The notes beneath the pieces were generated by a model that was not told the DNA's origin, did no database searches, and saw only the letters and a list, made by a program, of their open reading frames with translations. From Roseburia sp. (GTDB lineage Bacteria; Bacillota; Clostridia; Lachnospirales; Lachnospiraceae), in assembly GCA_023664265.1 (NCBI GenBank), contig JAMPFV010000001.1:119392-183391 (forward strand): DNA of 64,000 nt, written 5' to 3'. How positions within the stretch are numbered: the first letter of the stretch is position 1; every line of letters starts with the position of its first letter. Positions 33,910-42,150 of the stretch are shown here, in pieces. Position numbers and translations under genes: made by a program.

Positions 33910-34596
33910 CTACCCATTCGTTTTCGTAAGGGGCAGCCGTAGTGCCTCCTTCAACATAAAATACACTTCCCTTACACTGTCAAATGCCGAAAAAATATCA
34001 TTTAAAATTTCTCTCTCATAAAAAACAGCGTTGATACTTTCTTCATGTATACAGGAAATTCTTTTGCGTTCCAACCACTCTTGTAAAATAATTTCTTCTT
34101 TCGGATAACATGCTTTTTTATATTTTTCTCCATGAATTTCCAGCAATCCCGCTTCGTTAAAGTCCTCAATTACTTTTTTGGCATAATGCTTATTATCCAA
34201 CAGATATTCTCGGATTTTATTCATTCCGCCTGCATCCGGATCATAGATAGTCAACCCATATTTATATCCGTCTAAAGAGGCGTCAAAAAAGAATCCCAAT
34301 GCATTTTTCTTATTTGTGCCATACAATTTGAATCGTATGTAAAAATATTCCTTTACAGGTGTTCCGCGGCAAAAGCGTGCATCGTTATAGGCCGACGAAA
34401 CACATCTCCTTTTACTGCCCAATAAATCCCTGTCAACACTGTTAAAATAATTATACCATTCAAAATACAGTTCGTCTAAAGGAATTTTCACACCTTCAAG
34501 ATATAGTTGTTCATTATCCTGATACACTTTTTTACAATTTTCCCTGCGAATCAATTTATAATACATTATGGTAGACTCATTAAATCCCTGAAACAT
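33910..34596 (-). CDS. DUF2461-like protein
   Basis: 228 residues. Y-N-D-A-R-F-C-R-G-T-P-V-K-E and the following beta-strand region resemble the DUF2461 family pattern (R-D-x-R-F-S-K-D-K-T-P-Y-K). No activity is established for that family. It has no membrane segment or signal. It lies in the AT-rich block with its own intergenic spaces of about 150 bases on each side, which hold nothing recognisable. A ribosome binding site (AGAGGA) precedes the ATG. Confidence 0.7.
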   Translation of the reverse strand: MFQGFNESTIMYYKLIRRENCKKVYQDNEQLYLEGVKIPLDELYFEWYNYFNSVDRDLLGSKRRCVSSAYNDARFCRGTPVKEYFYIRFKLYGTNKKNALGFFFDASLDGYKYGLTIYDPDAGGMNKIREYLLDNKHYAKKVIEDFNEAGLLEIHGEKYKKACYPKEEIILQEWLERKRISCIHEESINAVFYEREILNDIFSAFDSVREVYFMLKEALRLPLTKTNG

Positions 34597-34752
34597 TCTG
34601 TCCTCTTTCTATTCCCCGATTATTTCCACACCATTTGGAAAATCCCGTATAACAAGCACACATGTATTTGTGAGCTTTATGTTATTCTTTAATGGATATG
34701 CCAATCTGCCCCGTTTTTCTCCCGTTGTACAACGGACGAATTGCGCCGGCAT

Positions 34753-35370
34753 CTATTCTGACCAGTTCATCTGCTCGTTGGCAATCCCTAATTTCCTACA
34801 CTCATTGCATACATATTCTTTTTCCGTCTGATTGCCAATCTGATATTTTAAAATCTTATCCTTAAATACAATATATTTTTCATTACCTGCCTTAAAATCA
34901 ACAAACCAATTCTCACCCGAATCAGAGACAGAGCGCATGACTTTTGAAATTTGTTTTGGAAAATCTCTTATATCGCTTGTAAAAAACAACGCTGTCCAAT
35001 ATTTTGGTTTCCCGCCGGTATTCCACAATTCAATTTTATGAATGTGAAGGCAGTCAATAATGCTGTCATCCACAATACTTTCTTTAATTAATACGCCTTC
35101 ATATAGTTCCTGTTTCTTTTTTTGAACTGCATTGCTGCCGCAGCCATGAATATCCTTCACCTCATTTAATGTCAATTCGTCTTTTAACAGAATATCCATA
35201 GATACCCGAAAAGTATCGCCCAGTATCAATAGTTTTTCTGTCTCCGGCAACGCAATGTCGGCTTCCCATTTCGATATGGATTGCCTGCTGACGTTACAGA
35301 TTGCCGCAAGTTCTTCCTGCGTCATTCCATTTGCTTTTCTCAGTTCTATGATTTTTTCTGATAATTTCAT
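34753..35370 (-). CDS. XRE-family transcriptional regulator with C-terminal sensor-like domain
   Basis: 205 residues. The N-terminal Cro/XRE helix-turn-helix is clear: [21 protein letters not shown] (residues about 16-36). The remaining 140 residues form an unassigned domain, with a late CNEC-like pair (V-C-N-E-C-R-K) but only two cysteines there. ATG at 35370 follows GGAGGTG by eight bases. No obvious target is adjacent except the AT-rich neighbours. Confidence 0.88.
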   Translation of the reverse strand: MKLSEKIIELRKANGMTQEELAAICNVSRQSISKWEADIALPETEKLLILGDTFRVSMDILLKDELTLNEVKDIHGCGSNAVQKKKQELYEGVLIKESIVDDSIIDCLHIHKIELWNTGGKPKYWTALFFTSDIRDFPKQISKVMRSVSDSGENWFVDFKAGNEKYIVFKDKILKYQIGNQTEKEYVCNECRKLGIANEQMNWSE

Positions 35371-35437
35371 TGTCACACCTCCGTATAATTTGTATTATAC
35401 AGAATAACAATGCTTTTTACCACCAACAGGAAAGTTC

Positions 35438-35491
35438 TTTTTGGCAACCTTGGGTTGCGAAAAAGGACTCCGGCAAACCGCCCCGAAGTCC
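35438..35491. terminator. Two adjacent terminators between XRE and GH53 lipoprotein genes
   Basis: CTTTTT-G-GCAACC-tt-GGTTGC-G-AAAAAG (about 35438-35465) is nearly perfectly symmetric and would terminate in both directions. Beside it, on the minus strand, GGACTTCGG pairs with CCGGAGTCC and is followed by five T (35491-35460); this one serves the GH53 lipoprotein gene. A third stem, GCAGCCGGCA/TGCCGGCTGC, lies at 35526-35567. Confidence 0.7.
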
Positions 35492-35573
35492 CCATAAATT
35501 TCAGCTTTCTGTCAATTATCTGATAGCAGCCGGCATCGTGCCATATTTTGCACAATCTGCCGGCTGCGAAACC

Positions 35574-37637
35574 TCACCCCACCTTATTCAGCACAAAATC
35601 ATCCACCGTTCCCCAGCTCTTCGCATTACACTTCATGCGCACGCCGATTGTAAGCTTCCCGTCCGTCACCTGAATCTCCGCAATCGTCGGATTCTTCCAG
35701 TCCGAGTACGTCGTCAGCATAAACGGCTCCGTCTGCTCCCCGTCTGCGGTAACCGCATACAGCTCCATGGAGGCGTCCGCCGACAAATCACCGCCCTGCG
35801 CATAGGTGCAAAGCCGATAGGTTCCCGCCTCCAGGTCGCTAAACTCCTGCTCAATGGAAAATTCCATATCAGAGTCCTCCGACCAGAAGTGGAAGGCAAT
35901 CTCTCCGCTGTACGCGTCCTCCGCCTTCACCTGATAATCCGTCGGGTTGCTGTTCCCCGCATAGGCCACCTTCCACATGGAGGTATCACTGTCCTCAAAG
36001 CTCGGGTTCTTCACAAGATTCGTCAATATCACCTCGACATGCCCCGTGACGGTCAATCCGTCCTCGAGCGTGCCCGTGATCTCATAGGTTCCGCCCGCAT
36101 TCGGGTCAATCGCGGCAAGCTGCGCCGCGTCCCAAGTGACAGCCGCCTCCTTGTTGGCGGAACGGTCGTTATAGATTACCTCCACCGTCTCCGGAAGCCT
36201 GATTTCCTCGCCCACATTGAAAGAAACGGACACATCGGGAATCGAGTCCACCGTCAGCGGCGCGGCCGAGCCGGACTGCAGGTATTTGAATACCTTGAGG
36301 GACTCCAGCGGATATCCGTCAAAGTCGAACATCGCCTGATTGTCCCAAGAGCAGCCGCCATAGTTCAGCCCCGCGTCCTCGGGGTCATAGTCCGACGCAT
36401 AGCTGCTCGCCCAGCCGCTTCCGAACTCCTCCCATATCGGAGAGTTGTCCGCCGTCGCCTCGCCGACCGGAATCCACACGCCCTCCCAATAGAAGACGCC
36501 GATTGCTCCCGCCTCATTTGCCGCCGCACAGACGTCGCGGATCATGGAAGCCTGTCCCTGCACGGTCGCGGGATACCCTTCCACCAGATCGCCTATGCCG
36601 ACAAGACTGTTTCCGCTGCCGTCGCCATCCTCAGAGGTATAGCAGTAAGAGGTCTCCGCAATCATAACCTTCTTGCCGTAGCGCTCCTGCAGCAGCTCGA
36701 CAACGCGCTGCATGTTCTTCATGGAGCCGTCCCAGAACGGATAGTAGGACAGTCCGAGAATATCATAGTCCAGCTCCGACTCCGCCAGATTTGCCGCCAG
36801 ACTGTCGAGCTGCCCCTTGTCGGTAATCCTCGTATAATGAACGACAATCTGAATGTCCCTCCCGTATTCCTTTGCTATTTCACGCACTCCGCGGCTTCCC
36901 GCATGCAGAAGCTCCGTGACATTCGCAAGCGCGGTCTCTCCCGCCATTCCATAGTTGATTTCATTTCCAATCTGTACCATCCCGACATCCACGCCCGCGT
37001 CCAGAAGTTCCGCGAGGCTCTCCTTGGTATAGGCATAGAGCGCGTCGCATTTCTCCTCACAGCTCATGCCCTCCCAAGCCTTCGGCGCGTGCTGCCGCTT
37101 GGGGTCCGCCCAGAAGTCCGAGTAATGGAAGTCAATGCACACCTTCATCCCGTACTCCGTCGCGCGCTTTCCAAGCTCGACTGCGGTCGCAACGTCATTA
37201 TTGCCGCCGCCGTAGCCGTTGCCGTTCTCGTCAAAGGGGTCGTTCCAGACGCGCAGACGTATGTAATTGACGCCGGCCTCCGCCAATGTCATAAATACAT
37301 CCTGCTCCTCGCCCTCATAATTATAATATTTAACGCCGCTGTTCTCTTCCACCAGCACGGAGGACGCGTCCATCCCACGGATAAAGTCGTCTGAAATATC
37401 GGGAATCGGCTCCACATAAATGCCTGCTGTCTCCGCTCCCTCTGTCGCCTCGGCTGTCTCCGAGGACGCCTCTGTCTCCGTCTCCTGCGTCTCTGTCTGT
37501 ACTGCCGTCTCCTGCTGCACGGACGCCTGTGTCTCCGCCTCCTGCGGTGTGCTTCCTGCCCCGCATCCGGACAGCGCGGCGGTGCAAAGACTGACACCGA
37601 CGCATAATGCCAATAGTCTTCTTCGAGCTTGTCTCAT
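35574..37637 (-). CDS. Secreted GH53 endo-beta-1,4-galactanase lipoprotein
   Basis: 687 residues. A basic N-terminus and hydrophobic stretch end in the lipobox L-S-G-C (Cys25), so it is anchored outside the membrane. A Thr/Glu-rich linker covers about 26-70. The family 53 catalytic domain (about 80-440) has R-L-R-V-W-N-D-P, D-F-H-Y-S-D-F-W-A-D-P, acid/base Glu in Q-I-G-N-E-I and nucleophile Glu in I-A-E-T-S. An Ig-like domain (about 470-545) and a C-terminal domain like galactan-binding CBM61 (N-P-S-F-E-D onward) follow. It probably cuts pectic galactan at the cell surface. The start is set by GGAGG nine bases upstream. Confidence 0.95.
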   Translation of the reverse strand: MRQARRRLLALCVGVSLCTAALSGCGAGSTPQEAETQASVQQETAVQTETQETETEASSETAEATEGAETAGIYVEPIPDISDDFIRGMDASSVLVEENSGVKYYNYEGEEQDVFMTLAEAGVNYIRLRVWNDPFDENGNGYGGGNNDVATAVELGKRATEYGMKVCIDFHYSDFWADPKRQHAPKAWEGMSCEEKCDALYAYTKESLAELLDAGVDVGMVQIGNEINYGMAGETALANVTELLHAGSRGVREIAKEYGRDIQIVVHYTRITDKGQLDSLAANLAESELDYDILGLSYYPFWDGSMKNMQRVVELLQERYGKKVMIAETSYCYTSEDGDGSGNSLVGIGDLVEGYPATVQGQASMIRDVCAAANEAGAIGVFYWEGVWIPVGEATADNSPIWEEFGSGWASSYASDYDPEDAGLNYGGCSWDNQAMFDFDGYPLESLKVFKYLQSGSAAPLTVDSIPDVSVSFNVGEEIRLPETVEVIYNDRSANKEAAVTWDAAQLAAIDPNAGGTYEITGTLEDGLTVTGHVEVILTNLVKNPSFEDSDTSMWKVAYAGNSNPTDYQVKAEDAYSGEIAFHFWSEDSDMEFSIEQEFSDLEAGTYRLCTYAQGGDLSADASMELYAVTADGEQTEPFMLTTYSDWKNPTIAEIQVTDGKLTIGVRMKCNAKSWGTVDDFVLNKVG

Positions 37638-37909
37638 AATATGATTCCTCCCTTTCCCGTTTCCGTGCGGCTCAACGAACCGCTTTCCATCTTGGATCAA
37701 TGCCATAACTGCTCCGCAATTACAGTATATTGGTGCCCTGTCAGTCCGGTATAATATCGGATAACATCATTATAAAAAAATGTCATATCGCACAGCAATA
37801 CCGTAAAACGATTTCAGCGGTTTTGTTTGTATCATATTCGGGATTGGGTCGGCTTCTTTTTCAAAATTGTAAGTCGGTCAAAAGTCGTATAAATATCTCC
37901 CCTCCCGCA

Positions 37910-39292
37910 TTACATAACGGCAATTTTCCTGCGGTTCATTTTCTTCATAAAGAAGACCGCCACCACTGCGGACAATGCTTCTCCAATCGGGAAGGTCAGC
38001 CATATAAGCCATGTACCCGCGGCTCCGTTTACGACAAGCCTCGTAAAAAGATAAGCGACCGGTATGACAAACAAAAACTGTCTGCAAACGGATATGACCA
38101 ATGATTCCAAGCCGCCGTCCAACGCCTGAAATACTCCCTGAAACGCGATGTTCGCCCCCGCAAATATGTAGCTGATCGAGATGATGCGCATGGCGCTCAC
38201 GCACAGGGCTTTTGTATTCCCCGACAGCCCAAATATTTCCGCAAACGGCTCCGCAAATATCTCCAAGCCAATCCATCCGATTGCCATGATGCCAAGCGTA
38301 TATAACAGCCCATAGCGAATACCGTCCTTTACACGCTCCCTGCTCCTCATGCCGTGGCTAAAAGAAACAATCGGCGTGATGGCGTCCCGCAGTCCGAATG
38401 CGGCGAACAGGATAAACTGCTGTATCTTATAGTACAGGCCATACGCCGTCACTACATTTTCACCGATGCGGACAAAAATAACATTCAGCAGATAGGTCAT
38501 TATCGACATTAACGCCTGCGCTATGATTGCCGCAAAGCCAATCGAATAAATTCCCTTTATGATATTTCCGGAGGGCTTCATCAGACGCAGGCCGTTCTCT
38601 ATTTCCCTGTTTACCCTCAGGTGCAAAATAAGCCCGCAAAGCGCGGATGCAATCTGGCCGATAACCGTTGCGTAAGCGGCGCCCCTCACCCCCATCTCCG
38701 GAAAGCCCGCCAGACCGTAAATCAGAATCGGGTCCAGTATGATGTTGACCACCGCGCCCGTAACCTGCGCAATCGTAGAATACAGGCTCTTACCGGTTGC
38801 CTGCAATATTTTTTCATATAAGGAGAAAAACAAAATGCCAAACGACCATACGCAACAGATTTTTAAATAGTCCGCCGCCATTCGGGCCACCGCCTCGTTT
38901 TGGGTCTGTGATGCCACATACCCCTTTGTGCCAAATAGCCCGAACAATAGAAACAGGATGTAGATGACTGCCATCAGAAATACCCCGTTTCCGGCAGTTC
39001 TGCTCGCCTTTTCCCTGTCGCCCTGCCCCATGCTTCTGGCCAGCAGCGCGTTGATACCGACGCCCGTACCGACGCCCACCGCCACCATAAGCATCTGCAC
39101 GGGAAAGGCAAGTGTAAGCGCGTTTAAAGCCATTTCCCCCGTATCCTTCATGTTTGCCACAAAAGCGCTGTCCACAATATTATAGACGGCCTGCAGCATC
39201 ATGGAAATAATCATCGGTATGCCCATACCTGCCATCAGCCTGTTCACCGGCATAACGGCCATTTTATTTTCTTCTTTCATCGTATGATTCAT
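37910..39292 (-). CDS. MATE-family efflux transporter
   Basis: 460 residues with about twelve hydrophobic helices in two similar halves. The N-terminal Q-A-V-Y-N-I-V-D-S-A-F-V and the matching second-half segment are typical of the prokaryotic NorM/DinF-like MATE group. Such proteins export cationic drugs or metabolites using Na or H gradients. Its start overlaps the stop of the preceding cytidylate kinase-like gene (ATGA), so the two are coupled and share the terminator-bearing leader upstream. Confidence 0.95.
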   Translation of the reverse strand: MNHTMKEENKMAVMPVNRLMAGMGIPMIISMMLQAVYNIVDSAFVANMKDTGEMALNALTLAFPVQMLMVAVGVGTGVGINALLARSMGQGDREKASRTAGNGVFLMAVIYILFLLFGLFGTKGYVASQTQNEAVARMAADYLKICCVWSFGILFFSLYEKILQATGKSLYSTIAQVTGAVVNIILDPILIYGLAGFPEMGVRGAAYATVIGQIASALCGLILHLRVNREIENGLRLMKPSGNIIKGIYSIGFAAIIAQALMSIMTYLLNVIFVRIGENVVTAYGLYYKIQQFILFAAFGLRDAITPIVSFSHGMRSRERVKDGIRYGLLYTLGIMAIGWIGLEIFAEPFAEIFGLSGNTKALCVSAMRIISISYIFAGANIAFQGVFQALDGGLESLVISVCRQFLFVIPVAYLFTRLVVNGAAGTWLIWLTFPIGEALSAVVAVFFMKKMNRRKIAVM

Positions 39293-39888
39293 TTTGTCTC
39301 ACGCCCCCTGACAACCCTTACGATCAAGTCCGCCGCATTCTCAATCCCCGTGAAGCTGCTGTCAATGCACAGGTGATAATTCTGCCGCTTTCCCCATTCC
39401 TGCTCCGTAAAATATTTATAATTCAATTTCCTCTTTTTGTCCTTGTCAGCCAGTCTTTTCTGCGGCTCGACAGCGCTTTCTCCGTATTGCGTCACAATGC
39501 GCTCCGCCCGAAAAGCCTTATCCGCATATATAAATACATTCAGGCAGTCCTTTCTGCTGCGCAGTACATAATCCGCGCACCTTCCCACAATCACGCAAGG
39601 ACCCTTTTCGGCAAGCGCTTCAATGACCTTCTTTTGCGCGAACCATATCCTGTCCGCATTGGACAGACCATCCAGGCCTCTTCCCAAAAACATATAGGAC
39701 AGCGCGCTTGAGGTCGGCGCGTATTCGCCCTCCTTCTCAATAAACGCCTCCGCATATCCTGTCTCCTCTGCAACCTTTTCAATAAATTCCTTGTCATAAC
39801 AGGGAATCCCCAGCTCTTTTGCGACCTCCCTGCCGATGGTTCTTCCGCCGCTGCCAAATTCTCTGCTGATCGTAATAATCTTTACCAT
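39289..39888 (-). CDS. Cytidylate kinase-like family protein
   Basis: 199 residues. I-S-R-E-F-G-S-G-G-R-T-I-G-R is a P-loop variant in which the lysine is replaced, as in the cytidylate kinase-like family of Clostridia. The later C-V-I-V-G-R-C-A-D and R-x-x-R segments match that family. The nucleotide substrate is not known. ATG at 39888 follows GGAGG by eight bases; the longer frame upstream runs through the leader hairpin and is rejected. It is translationally coupled to the MATE gene. Confidence 0.88.
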   Translation of the reverse strand: MVKIITISREFGSGGRTIGREVAKELGIPCYDKEFIEKVAEETGYAEAFIEKEGEYAPTSSALSYMFLGRGLDGLSNADRIWFAQKKVIEALAEKGPCVIVGRCADYVLRSRKDCLNVFIYADKAFRAERIVTQYGESAVEPQKRLADKDKKRKLNYKYFTEQEWGKRQNYHLCIDSSFTGIENAADLIVRVVRGRETK

Positions 39889-39953
39889 GGTTATATCCTC
39901 CTTCCAAACATAAAAACGCAGGCTGCCATTGCGATTACCGCAATTCCTCACAC

Positions 39954-40084
39954 AAAAAGCGTGCAACCACAGCAGCTTCACTACTATAGATTGCACGCAT
40001 TCTTTATGCCGGACTTACATCTACCGATTACACGGGTTTGTTTTTACATTTACGGATTTTAGCACAACAAAAAATTTTTTGCAA
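39954..40084 (-). promoter_or_regulatory. Promoter and attenuator-like leader of the CMK-like/MATE operon
   Basis: On the minus strand TTGCAA (40084-40079) and TAAAAT (40061-40056) are spaced by 17 bases. The transcript then has a leader of about 160 bases. Inside it GCGTGCAA pairs with TTGCACGC around a 24-base loop and is followed by five T (39998-39954), an intrinsic terminator about 65 bases before the start codon. A 21-codon ORF starting M-R-A-I-Y-S overlaps that hairpin. The leader matches no riboswitch class I can recall. This region and the GNAT promoter fill the gap from 39889 to 40220. Confidence 0.6.
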
Positions 40085-40140
40085 GTTTTTTGCGCAACTT
40101 TTTCCCGCTGTACCGGCATTTAGTTTTGTACCCGAATCTA

Positions 40141-40169
40141 TTGAATAATGTCAGAAAAAAACATATAAT
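40141..40169 (+). promoter_or_regulatory. Promoter of the small protein/GNAT pair
   Basis: TTGAAT (40141-40146) and a perfect TATAAT (40164-40169) are separated by 17 bases, about 50 bases before the first gene. Confidence 0.75.
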
Positions 40170-40220
40170 AGTGGAAGAAAGCAACCGGAAAGGAGAAGCT
40201 GGATCGTGAAAGGAAAACTG

Positions 40221-40391
40221 ATGAATGCAAAGACTTTTTCAAAGCCGAATATGGCAAACCTGCATGGAAAAATCGGGGAACAAATATTAAGGACGCTCCG
40301 CCGGCAGACTGTAGAATCAGATGACAACATACGGAAGGCCGCTGATGAGTGCAAAGCGAGGATTCTGGCAGGCAGGTCAAATGGAAAATAA
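40221..40391 (+). CDS. Small protein, possible antitoxin of the GNAT partner
   Basis: 56 residues from the ATG at 40221 (a GTG five codons earlier is an alternative). It is basic and helical with a segment H-G-K-I-G-E-Q-I-L-R-T-L-R-R-Q. No known antitoxin motif is recognised. It overlaps the start of the downstream GNAT gene by 11 bases and shares its promoter. In TacTA-type systems a small DNA-binding antitoxin precedes a GNAT toxin in this way, so the role is suggested by context only. Confidence 0.6.
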   Translation: MNAKTFSKPNMANLHGKIGEQILRTLRRQTVESDDNIRKAADECKARILAGRSNGK

Positions 40392-40995
40392 ACTGATAGA
40401 AAATGAGATTTTTTATTGTGAACCGCTCTTGGCAGGCGAAGACAACCTGCAAACAATCCGAAAATTCCATGTAGCCGCGGAAACAGGGTTAGGTCTTGAG
40501 ATGTACTTGAAGCGGCAGGCTGTCTCCGACGAACTGACCCATGAGGCAAGAACCTATCTGGTAAAAGACAATATGACTAGTGAAATCGTCGGGTATTTTT
40601 CACTGAAAACAGGCATGGTGGCTTCCAGGAAGAAATGGAACCCCTTCCGGTTGGAGATTGATTCCCTTCCGGCTGTTGAACTGGCAAATTTTGCCGTGAA
40701 CAGTGCATATAAGGCTGCACACAAGGAACAGACAGGGATAGGAAGCATTATCTTTCTTGACTTTGTCCTGCCAATCATAAAAATGGCTGCAGACAAGGTT
40801 GGCATTTGTATTGTTTATATCTTTGCACTGCCGTACAATCATCTGATCAGGTATTATGAAACGTTGAACTTTAGACGTCTGGGAAAGGTTGAGGAAGCCT
40901 TCATCCACAGACATTATAAGCCGCGTTATGATGAGGGATGCATATTTATGAGCAGACCGCTATACGCAGAAGATCAGGCGACCAATATTAACTGA
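40381..40995 (+). CDS. GNAT-family acetyltransferase, TacT-like
   Basis: 204 residues. The acetyl-CoA fold is seen as E-I-V-G-Y-F-S-L-K-T-G-M, P-A-V-E-L-A-N-F-A-V, the pyrophosphate-binding T-G-I-G-S and the closing I-R-Y-Y-E-T-L-N-F strand. The order (a G-Y-F-S-L strand, then an inserted region, then V-x-L-A-x-F-A-V) resembles TacT-type toxins that acetylate aminoacyl-tRNA, but many other GNATs share it. It overlaps the small upstream gene by 11 bases. The ATG has no strong site of its own, consistent with coupling. Confidence 0.8.
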   Translation: MENKLIENEIFYCEPLLAGEDNLQTIRKFHVAAETGLGLEMYLKRQAVSDELTHEARTYLVKDNMTSEIVGYFSLKTGMVASRKKWNPFRLEIDSLPAVELANFAVNSAYKAAHKEQTGIGSIIFLDFVLPIIKMAADKVGICIVYIFALPYNHLIRYYETLNFRRLGKVEEAFIHRHYKPRYDEGCIFMSRPLYAEDQATNIN

Positions 40996-41024
40996 CAGAG
41001 AATCCCCCTTGAAAGGACACTGCC

Positions 41025-42092
41025 ATGACCCCCAACAACATCCCCGACATGCTTGAGGCGCTCAACAGCCTCGACTCCTCCATCAAGGTACAGAACGGCG
41101 AGAGCGACTTCGGCCGCTTTTACCGCATGGACGTTCCCTTCCAGCTCACGCTGGAATACTGCAGCGGCTCCGCGCCCGAGGACTATGTGAACATCGTCAC
41201 CCTGTCCTTCGAGAAGTCGCTTCTGTATCAGGAAGCGTCCGCCACGAAGAACGCCCCCTACGCCGAAGGTGCGTCGCATTTCCATGACTTTTTTGAGCTT
41301 GTGGTGGTGTTGGAGGGAAACATCATTCAGAAAATAGAAGGGAAGGATTATCTCTACACGGCGGGTTCCTGCTGCCTTATCAACCGCAGTCTGCGCCACA
41401 CGGAGCGTTATCCCTCCCGAACAAAGGTCCTGTATATCGGTCTCTCCCCCGATTTTGTCACGGGGCTTTTCGTCGCCGCGCAGACCTCCTTCGTCCCGAG
41501 CGAGAAAGAATTCTGCGGCAGCGATATTTACCGCTTCATCACTGCGGATTTGAAGGAGCCCGGGAAACGGGCGTACCTCGACTTTATCCCCGCGTACCGG
41601 AACCGCCGGCCCGCGGCGCATCTGCACGCCATGGCCGAGGCCATGATACAGACGCTGCTCTGTCCGCAGTTTGGCGCGTACTATCGTATCTGCGGACTGC
41701 TCTGCGGCTTTCTGGGCTATCTGTCCTCACCGCGGCATTACCACTGTACCAACATCCTGCTGGACACCGGCAGCGACTTCCTGCTGTTCTCGCGCATTAC
41801 GCGCCTCTTTGAGGAGAGCGATGGCCGCATGACGCGCACCGAGCTGGAAGGACTGCTAAACTACAGCGGAGACTATCTGAACCGCATTGTCAACAAGTAC
41901 ACCGACATGTGCCTCTACGACTACGGCATGACCTTCTGTCTGAAAAAGGTCGCGCAATGCCTGACGGAAAGCGACGAATCCATCAGCGCCATCGCCGCAC
42001 GGCTCAAATTCACCAACCGCACGCATTTCTATGCCCTGTTCAAGGAGAAATACGGCGTCACGCCGAAGGAGTACCGCAGGCTTCACTCGTAG
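41025..42092 (+). CDS. AraC-family transcriptional regulator
   Basis: 355 residues. A cupin-like N-terminal sugar-sensing region contains H-F-H-D-F-F-E-L-V-V-V-L-E-G (about 85-98). The C-terminal two helix-turn-helix AraC domain covers about 255-355 and ends with F-Y-A-L-F-K-E-K-Y-G-V-T-P-K-E-Y-R. Its target is unknown. No hydrolase is directly adjacent, though glycan enzymes lie within 4 kb on each side. It starts after GAAAGGA and ends before a bidirectional hairpin. Confidence 0.92.
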   Translation: MTPNNIPDMLEALNSLDSSIKVQNGESDFGRFYRMDVPFQLTLEYCSGSAPEDYVNIVTLSFEKSLLYQEASATKNAPYAEGASHFHDFFELVVVLEGNIIQKIEGKDYLYTAGSCCLINRSLRHTERYPSRTKVLYIGLSPDFVTGLFVAAQTSFVPSEKEFCGSDIYRFITADLKEPGKRAYLDFIPAYRNRRPAAHLHAMAEAMIQTLLCPQFGAYYRICGLLCGFLGYLSSPRHYHCTNILLDTGSDFLLFSRITRLFEESDGRMTRTELEGLLNYSGDYLNRIVNKYTDMCLYDYGMTFCLKKVAQCLTESDESISAIAARLKFTNRTHFYALFKEKYGVTPKEYRRLHS

Positions 42093-42124
42093 GATCTTTC
42101 ATGTTATAGGAAATCGCGGCAGTC

Positions 42125-42150
42125 AAATGCAGGCTTGACAGCCTGCATTT
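42125..42150. terminator. Hairpin between AraC regulator and aspartokinase
   Basis: AAATGCAGGC, six bases, GCCTGCATTT is a perfect 10-base stem between two convergent genes. The aspartokinase stop codon overlaps its right edge. Confidence 0.65.

Noticed and set aside
37420..37520. Repeat array in the GH53 lipoprotein gene
   Set aside because: It is the codon pattern of a Thr/Glu/Ala linker with no constant unit length.
39889..39996. N-terminal extension of the cytidylate kinase-like protein starting at a GTG
   Set aside because: It runs through the leader terminator hairpin; the ATG at 39888 has a proper GGAGG site and begins with the P-loop region.
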